Assembly (NCBI GenBank): GCA_012514045.1
Contig: JAAZBA010000117.1
Span: 1 to 11,462, forward strand
Origin: Clostridiales bacterium
Lineage (GTDB): Bacteria > Bacillota > Clostridia > Oscillospirales > QAMX01
Reading direction: 5' to 3'
DNA: 11,462 nucleotides
Within the stretch, counting starts at the first letter, position 1. The number at the start of each line of letters is the position of its first letter. This document shows positions 1 to 6,912 of the stretch, piece by piece. Both the position numbers and the translations under genes were made by a program. Under the pieces are notes generated by a model. That model saw only the letters and a list, made by a program, of their open reading frames with translations. It was not told the origin of the DNA and made no database searches.

Positions 1-778
1 CGCCGCAGATGTCTCCTCCCTGCTTGGCGCCGCCCAGGTAGTGATGGACCGAAAGCGCGTTGGGAGCGATGCTTCGCTGATTCCTCGTAATATGATCCAG
101 CGCCTTACCTGGCCAGCCCGGGAGTCCATGGCGCGTTGACAGCCCCAGACCGATGAAATATAGCTTCTTTCTGTCATCACGCAGTACCGTCTGATATTTG
201 AGATATGTCTGAGCGTAAGCAACGGGATTGTTGTAATCTATGTGCCACACGTTTTCATCCGTGTTGCCGATGCCCCAGAATTTTACGTTATATGGTTCAG
301 GATGCCCGTTTTTCGCCCTCATTGCTCCGTATTTCGTGTCAACAGAGCCGTTTACATACTCAAACCAGTCAAGAAACTCCTCCGGAGAGCCTGTAGCGGT
401 GTTTACGGTGAGGACAGGGTCCGAGCCTGTAAGCTCACAGAACCGCATAAATTCATCTGTACCGAAATCGTTTCTCCATACCCTATTGGCTGGATCCGCT
501 ATTGGGTGCAGCCTTTGTTTTCTGTCCTTGCCGATGCCGTTCTTCCAGTGGTAGTGGTCGGCGCAGCAGCCCCCCGGCCAGCGCATCGCTCCTATACCCA
601 GTTCCCGGCAGCCCTCAATCACATCGAGCCTTATGCCGTCAATGTTTGGAATATCGCTGTCCCTGCCGACCCATATTCCATCGTAAATAACATGTCCGAA
701 GTACTCAAAAAACACGGAATGGATGTACTTTGACACAAAATAATCCTTTCTCGCCGTGGGAATAATCCTGTAATTCAT
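1..778 (-). CDS. GH51 alpha-L-arabinofuranosidase-like protein, N-terminal part (cut by window edge)
   Basis: The minus-strand frame is open from an ATG at 778 to the window edge, giving 259 residues; GH51 enzymes are usually about 500, so roughly half is missing. GH51 enzymes release terminal arabinofuranose from arabinoxylan or arabinan fragments. Seen here: FFEYFGHVIYDGIWVG (about 23-38), the RWPGG strand (66-70), HYHWKNGIG (75-83), the FGTDEF segment (105-110), the GHPEPYNVKFWGIGN segment (158-172) and SVHHY (243-247), in family order. There is no signal peptide, so it is likely cytoplasmic. The start has a GAGGTGG-like ribosome site just upstream. Oddity: the family motif GNE, whose Glu is the acid/base, reads GNT (Thr173), followed by Asp-Glu. 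The nucleophile Glu would lie outside the window. Family assignment is firm; activity is uncertain. Confidence 0.92.
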   Translation of the reverse strand, partial: MNYRIIPTARKDYFVSKYIHSVFFEYFGHVIYDGIWVGRDSDIPNIDGIRLDVIEGCRELGIGAMRWPGGCCADHYHWKNGIGKDRKQRLHPIADPANRVWRNDFGTDEFMRFCELTGSDPVLTVNTATGSPEEFLDWFEYVNGSVDTKYGAMRAKNGHPEPYNVKFWGIGNTDENVWHIDYNNPVAYAQTYLKYQTVLRDDRKKLYFIGLGLSTRHGLPGWPGKALDHITRNQRSIAPNALSVHHYLGGAKQGGDICG

Positions 779-794
779 CTTCTCCACCTCACGA

Positions 795-837
795 AAATGT
801 TTTGTGTATACATTATATCAACAGGTGAAAAACATTT
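795..837. repeat. Inverted repeat around the GH51 promoter -10 box (possible operator)
   Basis: AAATGTTTT (795-803) and its exact reverse complement AAAACATTT (829-837) form 9-bp arms 25 nt apart. One arm overlaps the -35 box and the other lies just downstream of the -10 box, with a small palindrome TGTATACA (805-812) between them. The placement would suit a repressor, but the arms are AT-rich and may be chance. Confidence 0.35.
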
Positions 838-840
838 CAA
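812..840 (-). promoter_or_regulatory. Promoter of the GH51 gene
   Basis: On the minus strand, TTGAAA (840-835) is followed after exactly 17 nt by a perfect TATAAT (817-812). This is a near-consensus housekeeping promoter. Transcription would begin about 25-30 nt before the ATG at 778. Confidence 0.8.
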
Positions 841-851
841 GACCTTTTGCA

Positions 852-880
852 TTGAAATGGCGCTGTTTATGTGAGATAAT
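852..880 (+). promoter_or_regulatory. Promoter of the MBL-fold / 619-residue gene operon
   Basis: TTGAAA (852-857), a 17-nt spacer, and GATAAT (875-880) lie just upstream of the gene at 909. The -35 box is back to back with that of the GH51 promoter, 11 nt away. The expected leader is about 20 nt and contains the AAGGAGG ribosome site. Confidence 0.75.
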
Positions 881-908
881 AAGATAGATAGTTTCAAGGA
901 GGGATATA

Positions 909-1757
909 ATGAAAATAATAGACATAGACCTTGGAGGCTACAAAATCCTCCAGCTTAAAAACAGCTCACGGACACAGATGATGTCCTATATCATCACAAC
1001 CCCGTCGGGGAAAATATTCGTTATCGATGGAGGAATGGAGGCGGACTGCGGCTATCTTGCCCGGGTGCTTCGCTCTATGGGAGGAAAAGTTGATGTTCTC
1101 CTGATTTCCCACGCACATGGAGATCACTTCGGCGCTCCTTGTAAGTTGTTCAAGGGCGGATACGGCGTTGAATTTGGCTGCCTGCTCATAAACCTCCCTC
1201 CGAGGAAATGGCTTACAAAGGCAGAACCGGGGAGCGTTGTATATGAAACCCCCGATAAATTTTACGAAGACCTTGCCTGCTACAAGGGGCTCACCATAAA
1301 GCCACGACAAGGGGATGTATATACCCTCGATGGCATGGAAATCCGGGTGCTCAAGGACTGCAGCGATTATATGCGATACGATGAGACAGAGAAATCCCCC
1401 ATAAACGATACTTCAATAGTTGTACAGGTGTGCTTCCCCAACGGGAAAACCGCTTTATTTTTAGGCGATCTTGGAGAACACTCCGGAGATGTTCTCGCGG
1501 AGATGTATGGGGAAGATCTCAGGAGCGATATAGTGCAAATGGCGCACCACGGGCAGCAGGGAACGGGGAAGAATGTGTACGAACTGGTTAATCCCTCTGT
1601 GTGCCTTTGGCCGACTCCGGACTGGCTCTGGACAAATGACTCCGGCAAGGGCTATAACTCCGGCCCGTGGGAAACCTTTGAGACGAGAGAATGGATGGAA
1701 AGTTTGGGCGTCAAGCTCCACGGCAGGGAGTTTGACGGAGATGTGCTTGTGAAATAG
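909..1757 (+). CDS. Metallo-beta-lactamase-fold hydrolase (ComEC-tail-like group)
   Basis: A 282-residue protein with the MBL metal-site order: IDGG (39-42), HAHGDH (68-73) as the HxHxDH metal motif, NDTSIV (166-171), FLGDLGE with Asp187, and AHHGQQG with His213-His214. The NDTS...GD...HHG arrangement resembles the hydrolase domain at the ComEC C terminus and its stand-alone relatives, whose substrates are mostly unknown. It has no signal peptide or membrane segment, so a soluble cytoplasmic enzyme is likely. The ATG is preceded by AAGGAGG at good spacing and by a consensus-like promoter. The next gene follows after 16 nt, with its ribosome site overlapping this stop codon, so the two form an operon. 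The fold is certain; the substrate cannot be told from sequence. Confidence 0.9.
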   Translation: MKIIDIDLGGYKILQLKNSSRTQMMSYIITTPSGKIFVIDGGMEADCGYLARVLRSMGGKVDVLLISHAHGDHFGAPCKLFKGGYGVEFGCLLINLPPRKWLTKAEPGSVVYETPDKFYEDLACYKGLTIKPRQGDVYTLDGMEIRVLKDCSDYMRYDETEKSPINDTSIVVQVCFPNGKTALFLGDLGEHSGDVLAEMYGEDLRSDIVQMAHHGQQGTGKNVYELVNPSVCLWPTPDWLWTNDSGKGYNSGPWETFETREWMESLGVKLHGREFDGDVLVK

Positions 1758-1773
1758 GAGGAAATTATACGAA

Positions 1774-3633
1774 ATGGAATATTCAAAAGACTTTATTATA
1801 TCTGGTATACATGTAGGAGAGCATTCCTTTGAACCTGAGGCAGTAATCCGCGAAATCAAGGAGCGGTGCATCGACCGAGGCATGAACTTCGTCACCATCA
1901 GGACGAACAGAGAGACAGTGCCTGCGGAGTATTTCTACAAATGGGCAGAGTTTCTAAGGGACAATAAAATATATTTCATCTTTCTCTATACAATCCAGCA
2001 CGCTCCCGCAGGAAGAGTATCCCAGCTGACAAAGGAAATTGTCAGTGGGATAAAGGAAATCGCCGGAGAGTACTTTCTCGGCGACATGATAGGAGAAGTG
2101 GGAAGCTCCTACGCCTGCAAGCTTCCCGGCTACTACATCCCCGGCCGGGAGGAGATGCCAAAGCAGAATGCCCGGGATATGCAAGAGGCAAAGGACAATT
2201 ATATAAAAAAGGTGTCTACCCTTATCGAGATTGACAAAGGTTTGGGAATAGAGAAGATATCCTCAGTTGAGGCTACTGTGCTGAACAGCTACAACCTTGA
2301 GGCGGGAGTCACGATCCCTATGTGCGAACTGATGTGCGGAAATCCGGAGATCGTGGTATCTGCTCTCAGGGGAAGCGCCAAAGCCTATTCTTGCCCGATA
2401 TGGGGCACCTACATCGCCCACGAGTGGTACGGAGGACTGCGCCACGAGGATATCTTGAAGCGCAAAAGACTTAACTTGGCTTACCGCTATGCGTATATGG
2501 CAGGCTCAAACGTATTTTGTCTTGAAAGCGGCGATGAGGAAATTCTCTCCTATAATTACCAATTTACAAGCGACCATGAGCTCTGTAAGGAATATGCCTC
2601 CGAACTTCGTTCCTGCGCTGAGTTAATAAGGAGCGACGCAAGACCTGCAGGAGGTCCCATAGTAAAGGTGGCGTTTGCACAGGGAAACCTTGATTCCTAC
2701 GGCGTATGGGGCGCAAGCTCCGTGTGGAGCCAGTTCGACAGACCGGAGTGGAGCTATGGAGCTCCTGAGCAGTCCTGGCGCATCTTTGATGAGATCGGCA
2801 CTCGCAGAGCATGGAGTGATGTGGCAAACTATGGGGAGCAAGATCTGTCGGCTCTTCCCGCTTACGGTATATATGACATTATTCCCGCCACAGCTGGCGC
2901 TGAAGCTATGAAGCGCTACGAGTATCTTATCTTCACCGGCTGGAACACAATGACGGAGGAAATATACTCAAATCTTGAAGCATACGTGGAGAATGGAGGA
3001 AATCTTGTCATCTCCGCCGCTCACCTAAACACTGACTCTTCACGAATTCCTGCTTTTTCTCCCGTCAGAGGAGGAAAGTTATCAAGACTTCTTGGCTGTG
3101 AGCTTACGGGAGACATAATCGAGAACAACTACGGCGTAAAGTTTGTGAAAGAAAGCCTGAACCCCTACCTTCTCTATCCCTACACGGAGAATAAAATCGT
3201 CGACCCCATATACTCCGCGGGAAACGTACGCTACGCGTCCGTAAAGTTGACAGATGGCAGGCAAGCGGCTTACCTCAGCGATACCTTCTTTGAAGATTCA
3301 CCGGGAGTGGCTCCGGCAATTGTTGAGAATCGATTCGGAAAAGGCCGGACAATTTTCCTGACAAGCCTTGATTATCCGGGAAGCTACGGTGCGTACCCTT
3401 TGTACAGAGCCGTCGTAAGGGAGATCATATCCTCAAGCGCGAGAGAATGCAATATAAAGGTGATCTGCACCGACAGGGTTCGTTATAGCGTGTACATTCT
3501 GGGAGACGAAAAGAAGAGGGCTTATCTCCTGAATACTGACTATGACCTTTCCGCCTTAGCCGTTATTACAAAAGAAGGAGAAAAGCGGGAAATATGTCTT
3601 GAGCCTCTGGAGCTTAGGGCGATAGATATATGA
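1774..3633 (+). CDS. Putative glycoside hydrolase: TIM-barrel-like domain plus GH42-type Rossmann-like middle domain
   Basis: A 619-residue protein without signal peptide that I cannot assign to a named family. Residues about 5-290 alternate strands and helices like a TIM barrel, with acidic residues at likely strand ends: Glu108 (IGEVGSS), Glu185 (MCELMCG), Glu217 (IAHEWYGG) and Glu251 (CLESGDEE). Residues about 295-555 resemble the amidotransferase-like trimerisation domain of GH42-type enzymes, notably YEYLIFTGW (383-390 region) followed by a helix and VENGGNLVISA (405-415). Residues about 565-619 look like the small C-terminal beta domain of such enzymes (YSVYILGDEKKRAYLLN). The start uses AGGAGG at 1756-1761, 12 nt before the ATG. 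It is second in an operon with the MBL-fold gene and divergent from a GH51 gene, which supports a role in sugar breakdown. The specific reaction is unknown. Confidence 0.6.
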   Translation: MEYSKDFIISGIHVGEHSFEPEAVIREIKERCIDRGMNFVTIRTNRETVPAEYFYKWAEFLRDNKIYFIFLYTIQHAPAGRVSQLTKEIVSGIKEIAGEYFLGDMIGEVGSSYACKLPGYYIPGREEMPKQNARDMQEAKDNYIKKVSTLIEIDKGLGIEKISSVEATVLNSYNLEAGVTIPMCELMCGNPEIVVSALRGSAKAYSCPIWGTYIAHEWYGGLRHEDILKRKRLNLAYRYAYMAGSNVFCLESGDEEILSYNYQFTSDHELCKEYASELRSCAELIRSDARPAGGPIVKVAFAQGNLDSYGVWGASSVWSQFDRPEWSYGAPEQSWRIFDEIGTRRAWSDVANYGEQDLSALPAYGIYDIIPATAGAEAMKRYEYLIFTGWNTMTEEIYSNLEAYVENGGNLVISAAHLNTDSSRIPAFSPVRGGKLSRLLGCELTGDIIENNYGVKFVKESLNPYLLYPYTENKIVDPIYSAGNVRYASVKLTDGRQAAYLSDTFFEDSPGVAPAIVENRFGKGRTIFLTSLDYPGSYGAYPLYRAVVREIISSSARECNIKVICTDRVRYSVYILGDEKKRAYLLNTDYDLSALAVITKEGEKREICLEPLELRAIDI

Positions 3634-3695
3634 AGAATTAGCGGACTTCTCTACTGTTTTTATAACAGAGAGCTGGAATAAATGATGCCAAAGAA

Positions 3696-3730
3696 AAAGG
3701 GGTGTAGTGAGTCATACACTACACCCCTTT
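3696..3730. terminator. Hairpin terminator between convergent operons
   Basis: AAAGGGGTGTAGTG (3696-3709), a 7-nt loop, and CACTACACCCCTTT (3717-3730) pair perfectly over 14 bp. Read on the minus strand, the stem runs into TTTTTCTTT, a good U-tract, so it should end the murK-murQ-acyltransferase transcript about 58 nt after the stop at 3789. On the plus strand only TTT follows, so termination of the operon ending at 3633 would be weaker, though the hairpin may serve both directions. Confidence 0.88.
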
Positions 3731-3788
3731 AGGTATATATCCGTTTCTGTTGGAAAAACGAAAAAGTAAAGTTTTGGGACGCTGCCGC

Positions 3789-5057
3789 CTATTTTCTCTT
3801 AAAAAGCTCCTCCGTAGCAAGTCTCGCTTTTGAGACTATGCCCCTGTAGGTTTTTGGCACGCAGTAGTAGACGAGCTTCTTTGTGCCGATGGAGATAATG
3901 TCATCAATGTCGTACCATTTGTAGTCTGAGTAGAGGGAGTATGAGGCGCCGACACCCTGACGATAATCAAGCTGACCGTAACAGCCCGTCAGGTGCCAGC
4001 CATCGCTACAGTGAGATATTCTGCCAGTGCCAATGTAATGAATGCTCTTAAAGTCTGTCATAGCATATATATCCACGTCCGAGGACAGAGAGTACTCTCC
4101 CGACTCTATCTCGCGGACAACCTCGCTGCGCTCCCAGCTGTACCAGTCGGGAATATGGTTGAACTTACCCTCCCCGGTCAGGCACTCGAGGGCGCCGTAC
4201 TTTGTAAGGCGGTATTTGACGCCGCAGGAAGTACAGAAAAGGCTGTCTCCCTTGCTTTTCATATTCCCCTCGGCCATGCAGTGAGGGCACTTGTAGAGCA
4301 CTCTGTCGAGGCCTTCTCCTCTGTCGAGATTATTAATTTTTATTTTCTTTTCCTGCTGCTCCCGGAAGTAATCGAACATGAACTCCCTCTCCACAGTCTC
4401 TTGTATCTCCTCGGGACTCATTTTCGCGATGTCCTCCCTGGAGAGCAGATACTTTAGGTTTGCCGATACCTTGACACCCCTACGTATGCGGAGATTATTG
4501 TAGTGGGGACGGCGAAGAAAGGCTCCGCTTGTCTTGATCATACACACCGGCACGTTTAAGATTTTTATGCATTTGCCTATGCTTTTGGGCAGAGGAGTGC
4601 ATGTGCCGTCGAAGGAATAGCTAGCCTCCGGATACATGAGTACAGAATTGTTGAGTGTACGAAGGGCGTACATCATGTTTTTGACCATGGCGGGGTCCGT
4701 CATGAACTTGAAGGTTGGGATACATCCCGTCATGTGCATAAGCTTTGGTTTGCCTACAAAAGCATCAGCGGTGGTTATGATGTTAAAGGGGCGTGGGTAG
4801 AGGAGATATTTAGCGATCTTCAGATCCACAAAACTTGAGTGGTTCATCAGATACAGGCATGGCTCCTTCTTACCCAGCCGCTCCATGCCGATTCTTTTGA
4901 CCTTAAAATTGACAAGGAACATATCAATGGATGTGATGATTTTAAGAATTGTGCGAAGTATCAGGTTAGGACGTATGGGCTTCGGACAGGACATGGCGCT
5001 GCTTTCAGAAATCAATACGACCTCGTCATATGTACTGTTTGCTATAGGTATATTCAT
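3789..5057 (-). CDS. PlsC-type acyltransferase with C-terminal zinc ribbon
   Basis: The N-terminal half (about 40-210) is a glycerolipid acyltransferase domain of the 1-acylglycerol-3-phosphate acyltransferase type. It has NHSSFVD (72-78), which supplies the His73-x4-Asp78 catalytic pair, and YPEAS (142-146) at the FPEGT block. Such enzymes acylate lysophosphatidate or related acceptors at the membrane; the hydrophobic stretch around 33-50 may bind it. A four-cysteine zinc ribbon follows (Cys257, Cys260, Cys275, Cys278), then about 140 residues rich in Tyr and Asp that I do not recognise. At 422 residues it is far longer than typical PlsC (about 200-250). It begins 21 nt after the murQ-like stop with GGAGG close to the ATG, so it is the third gene of that operon. 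The acceptor is uncertain because of the added domains and the Gly-to-Ala change in block III. Confidence 0.85.
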   Translation of the reverse strand: MNIPIANSTYDEVVLISESSAMSCPKPIRPNLILRTILKIITSIDMFLVNFKVKRIGMERLGKKEPCLYLMNHSSFVDLKIAKYLLYPRPFNIITTADAFVGKPKLMHMTGCIPTFKFMTDPAMVKNMMYALRTLNNSVLMYPEASYSFDGTCTPLPKSIGKCIKILNVPVCMIKTSGAFLRRPHYNNLRIRRGVKVSANLKYLLSREDIAKMSPEEIQETVEREFMFDYFREQQEKKIKINNLDRGEGLDRVLYKCPHCMAEGNMKSKGDSLFCTSCGVKYRLTKYGALECLTGEGKFNHIPDWYSWERSEVVREIESGEYSLSSDVDIYAMTDFKSIHYIGTGRISHCSDGWHLTGCYGQLDYRQGVGASYSLYSDYKWYDIDDIISIGTKKLVYYCVPKTYRGIVSKARLATEELFKRK

Positions 5058-5078
5058 GGTTCCTCCGGAAATGTGATA

Positions 5079-5882
5079 TTACTTTGACGCATCCACCACG
5101 TCTCTGATGCTCCAGTTGTGAGCGTCAAGAAGTTTAATAGCCTTTTCCTCATCGCAGCCGAGGATATCGCAGGTTATGCGGATAACTCTGCCTCTCAGCT
5201 TTTTGTTGGAGGGCTTTAAATTTATCATAAGGTTTTCATAGACCTTGCCGGTCTTTATCATGGCGCAGGTGGAAAGCATATTTAAAACAAATTTCTGAGA
5301 ATTGCCTGCCTTAAGGCGTGTTGAGCCCGTTATGACTTCAGGTCCCGTGTCGCAGCAGATTACAATATCCGCTACCTTCGTTATGGCGCTGTCCGCGTTT
5401 GAGGTAAGGGCAATGGTTGTACAGCCCATGACATTGGCCATTTCCATGGCGCCAACAACATACTCCGCGTTGCCTGCGGCGGATATACCCACAAGCACAT
5501 CTCCGTCATGAAGCACATCTGCCACATCGGTGGCTCCCGCATCATGTCCGTCCTCGGCGCCTTCACTTGCACGGAACATGCTCTCATTGCCTCCGGCTAT
5601 AATACCCCGAACGATTTCAGGCTCCACTCCGAAGGATGGAGGACACTCTGAGGCATCCAGTATGCCTAGCCTCCCTGAGGTACCCGCACCGATATAGACC
5701 AGATGGCCGCCGGCTGCGAGCGCTTCGCTAATGACGTCAATGGCCTGCGCTATGCTTGCAGAGGCGCGCTCCACTGCCAGAACGGAGTTCATGTTTTCTT
5801 CGTTCATGGCATACACCATCTCAAGTGTACTCATTTTGTCAATGTGCTGTGTTTTGGGATTCCTTTTCTCCGTGTTAAGCAT
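5079..5882 (-). CDS. murQ: N-acetylmuramic acid 6-phosphate etherase (MurQ-like)
   Basis: MurQ cleaves the D-lactyl ether of MurNAc-6-phosphate to give GlcNAc-6-phosphate in cytoplasmic cell-wall recycling. This 267-residue SIS-domain protein has the MurQ hallmarks: KMSTLEM (16-22), LAVER (35-39), IGAGTSGRLGILDASECPP (64-82) and the EGAED segment (107-111). By alignment from memory, Glu79 and Glu110 match the two E. coli catalytic glutamates (Glu83, Glu114). TGSTRLKAGNSQK (185-197) is the conserved second phosphate-site region. I chose the ATG at 5882: it follows AAAGGGTGG and overlaps the kinase stop by 8 nt, implying coupled translation; earlier in-frame starts lie inside the kinase gene. 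Oddities: the usual SGRTPY stretch reads AGNAEY (136-141), and the C terminus ends about 25-30 residues short of the usual roughly 300. The family call is firm; substrate specificity is less so. Confidence 0.9.
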   Translation of the reverse strand: MLNTEKRNPKTQHIDKMSTLEMVYAMNEENMNSVLAVERASASIAQAIDVISEALAAGGHLVYIGAGTSGRLGILDASECPPSFGVEPEIVRGIIAGGNESMFRASEGAEDGHDAGATDVADVLHDGDVLVGISAAGNAEYVVGAMEMANVMGCTTIALTSNADSAITKVADIVICCDTGPEVITGSTRLKAGNSQKFVLNMLSTCAMIKTGKVYENLMINLKPSNKKLRGRVIRITCDILGCDEEKAIKLLDAHNWSIRDVVDASK

Positions 5883-6795
5883 TGATACCCACCCTTTCAT
5901 AGCTTTCAGCAAAGTTTTTACGGAATGATTCGTCTGTCCTAAAGCCCTCAGCCCGCATTGCCTCTACACATGCGCCGAAAACAGGAGGCAGCGTTGGATT
6001 TATAAGCTCAAAGCCGGATTCACGCCGGCATATGTAGCGGAAATAGTCGCTTTTGAGTATCCCCCCGGCAGCGATAAAGCTGCGTGGCGCGGAATATCTC
6101 TCGACGGCGGCGCTCATCAGGACGGAAAGCCGCTTAGCCGAGCGGAGAAGAATATCGTTTGAAGCTTTGTCGCCCTCCTCAGCGCATTGAATAACGGTCT
6201 TTGCGAAGGAGGCGATATAGGGTTTCCCCTTTTCGTGCAGAACGGAGATGCAGTCAAAGGCGGCGCCGGGCAGAAGAGAGGATATTCTCTCATAAAGAAG
6301 ATCCGGCGGAATGAGTCCATCCTCAACCGCCAAAGCGTGGCTGATTCCGTCACGTCCTATATCAAAGCCGGAGCCGGAGCCGTCGAAAAGGTAACCCCAT
6401 CCACCCACCCTGTGGATGGTGACGCCCTTGCGTACAAATACGGATGACCCGGTTCCGCATATTACAATTGCGGAGTCGTCAGGATCGGGAGAAAGGGACA
6501 GCACGTTTGCCGCGTCGGTGTCAACTTTCACGTTCACGGAAAACCTGCAGGAAAGGCGGGATGCCAAAACGATGTTGTTATCCGCTACGCCTGCGCCCGA
6601 CACGCCGGCAAAGACAGAGGAAACGCCGTGAAAATGCATACATATAGCGCCGGACAGAACCTCAAAGCTTTCATCTATGCCGATGTCCACAGGATTCGAG
6701 GCAGCAAATAAGCCATGGGAGATAACCGTTCCGTCGTAGGAAAAAAGACACAGTTCCGTCTTCGTTCCTCCGCCGTCAATACCGATTAACAGCAC
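5875..6795 (-). CDS. murK: BadF/BadG-family amino-sugar kinase (MurK/NagK-like)
   Basis: An ASKHA-fold kinase of 306 residues. It has the phosphate-1 motif IGIDGGGTKTE near the N terminus, the phosphate-2 motif CGTGSS mid-protein, an AAGGI adenosine-type motif late, and the family's typical PPVFGAC near the end. Clostridium acetobutylicum MurK, from the same family and next to murQ, phosphorylates both MurNAc and GlcNAc at C6; the same role is inferred here because murQ overlaps this stop by 8 nt. I place the start at GTG 6795, 6 nt after AGGGTG and within a few codons of the motif. The frame stays open upstream to 7053, but that part spans the promoter and would add residues unlike the family. 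It could be a GlcNAc-only or glucosamine kinase; the murQ context favours MurNAc use. Confidence 0.85.
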   Translation of the reverse strand: MLLIGIDGGGTKTELCLFSYDGTVISHGLFAASNPVDIGIDESFEVLSGAICMHFHGVSSVFAGVSGAGVADNNIVLASRLSCRFSVNVKVDTDAANVLSLSPDPDDSAIVICGTGSSVFVRKGVTIHRVGGWGYLFDGSGSGFDIGRDGISHALAVEDGLIPPDLLYERISSLLPGAAFDCISVLHEKGKPYIASFAKTVIQCAEEGDKASNDILLRSAKRLSVLMSAAVERYSAPRSFIAAGGILKSDYFRYICRRESGFELINPTLPPVFGACVEAMRAEGFRTDESFRKNFAESYERVGINA

Positions 6796-6816
6796 ATATA
6801 TCACCCTTTCGGACAG

Positions 6817-6845
6817 AGTATAACACATAATAGTCTCGTTTGCAA
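6817..6845 (-). promoter_or_regulatory. Promoter of the murK-murQ-acyltransferase operon
   Basis: On the minus strand, TTGCAA (6845-6840), 17 nt, then TATACT (6822-6817). Transcription would start roughly 15 nt before the GTG at 6795. This excludes the in-frame ATG at 6828, which lies upstream of the -10 box, and supports the chosen kinase start. Confidence 0.75.
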
Positions 6846-6861
6846 CAGAAAAAGGTTGCAA
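6840..6861. repeat. Inverted repeat formed by two back-to-back -35 boxes (possible shared operator)
   Basis: TTGCAAC (6840-6846) and GTTGCAA (6855-6861) are exact 7-bp reverse complements with 8 nt between. Each contains the -35 box of one divergent promoter. One bound protein here could control both the amino-sugar operon and the URO-D-like genes. Because two back-to-back -35 boxes with the same hexamer form an inverted repeat by themselves, this is suggestive only. Confidence 0.45.
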
Positions 6862-6884
6862 TAGTGGTGGGGGAGTGTTATAAT
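6856..6884 (+). promoter_or_regulatory. Promoter of the URO-D-like genes
   Basis: TTGCAA (6856-6861), a 17-nt spacer with a run of five G, and a perfect TATAAT (6879-6884). The predicted leader to the ATG at 6913 is about 20 nt. Confidence 0.8.
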
Positions 6885-6912
6885 TTAAAAAAAAGGATAT
6901 GGGGCGAATAAA

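Noticed and set aside
205..733. Plus-strand open frames across the first 0.75 kb
   Set aside because: They lie opposite the GH51 gene, whose minus-strand frame shows long family motifs; the plus-strand products show none.
1461..1898. 145-codon minus-strand frame across the MBL/619-residue gene junction
   Set aside because: It is antisense to two genes with clear motifs and tight operon spacing, and shows no family resemblance.
3649..3672. Small hairpin CTCT-A-CTGTT / AACAGAGAG just after the 619-residue gene
   Set aside because: It has a bulge and no T-run after it, so it is not a convincing terminator; the stem at 3696-3730 is far better.
3993..4457. 154-codon plus-strand frame inside the acyltransferase gene
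   Set aside because: It is opposite a gene with acyltransferase and zinc-ribbon motifs, and has no recognisable motif or ribosome site.
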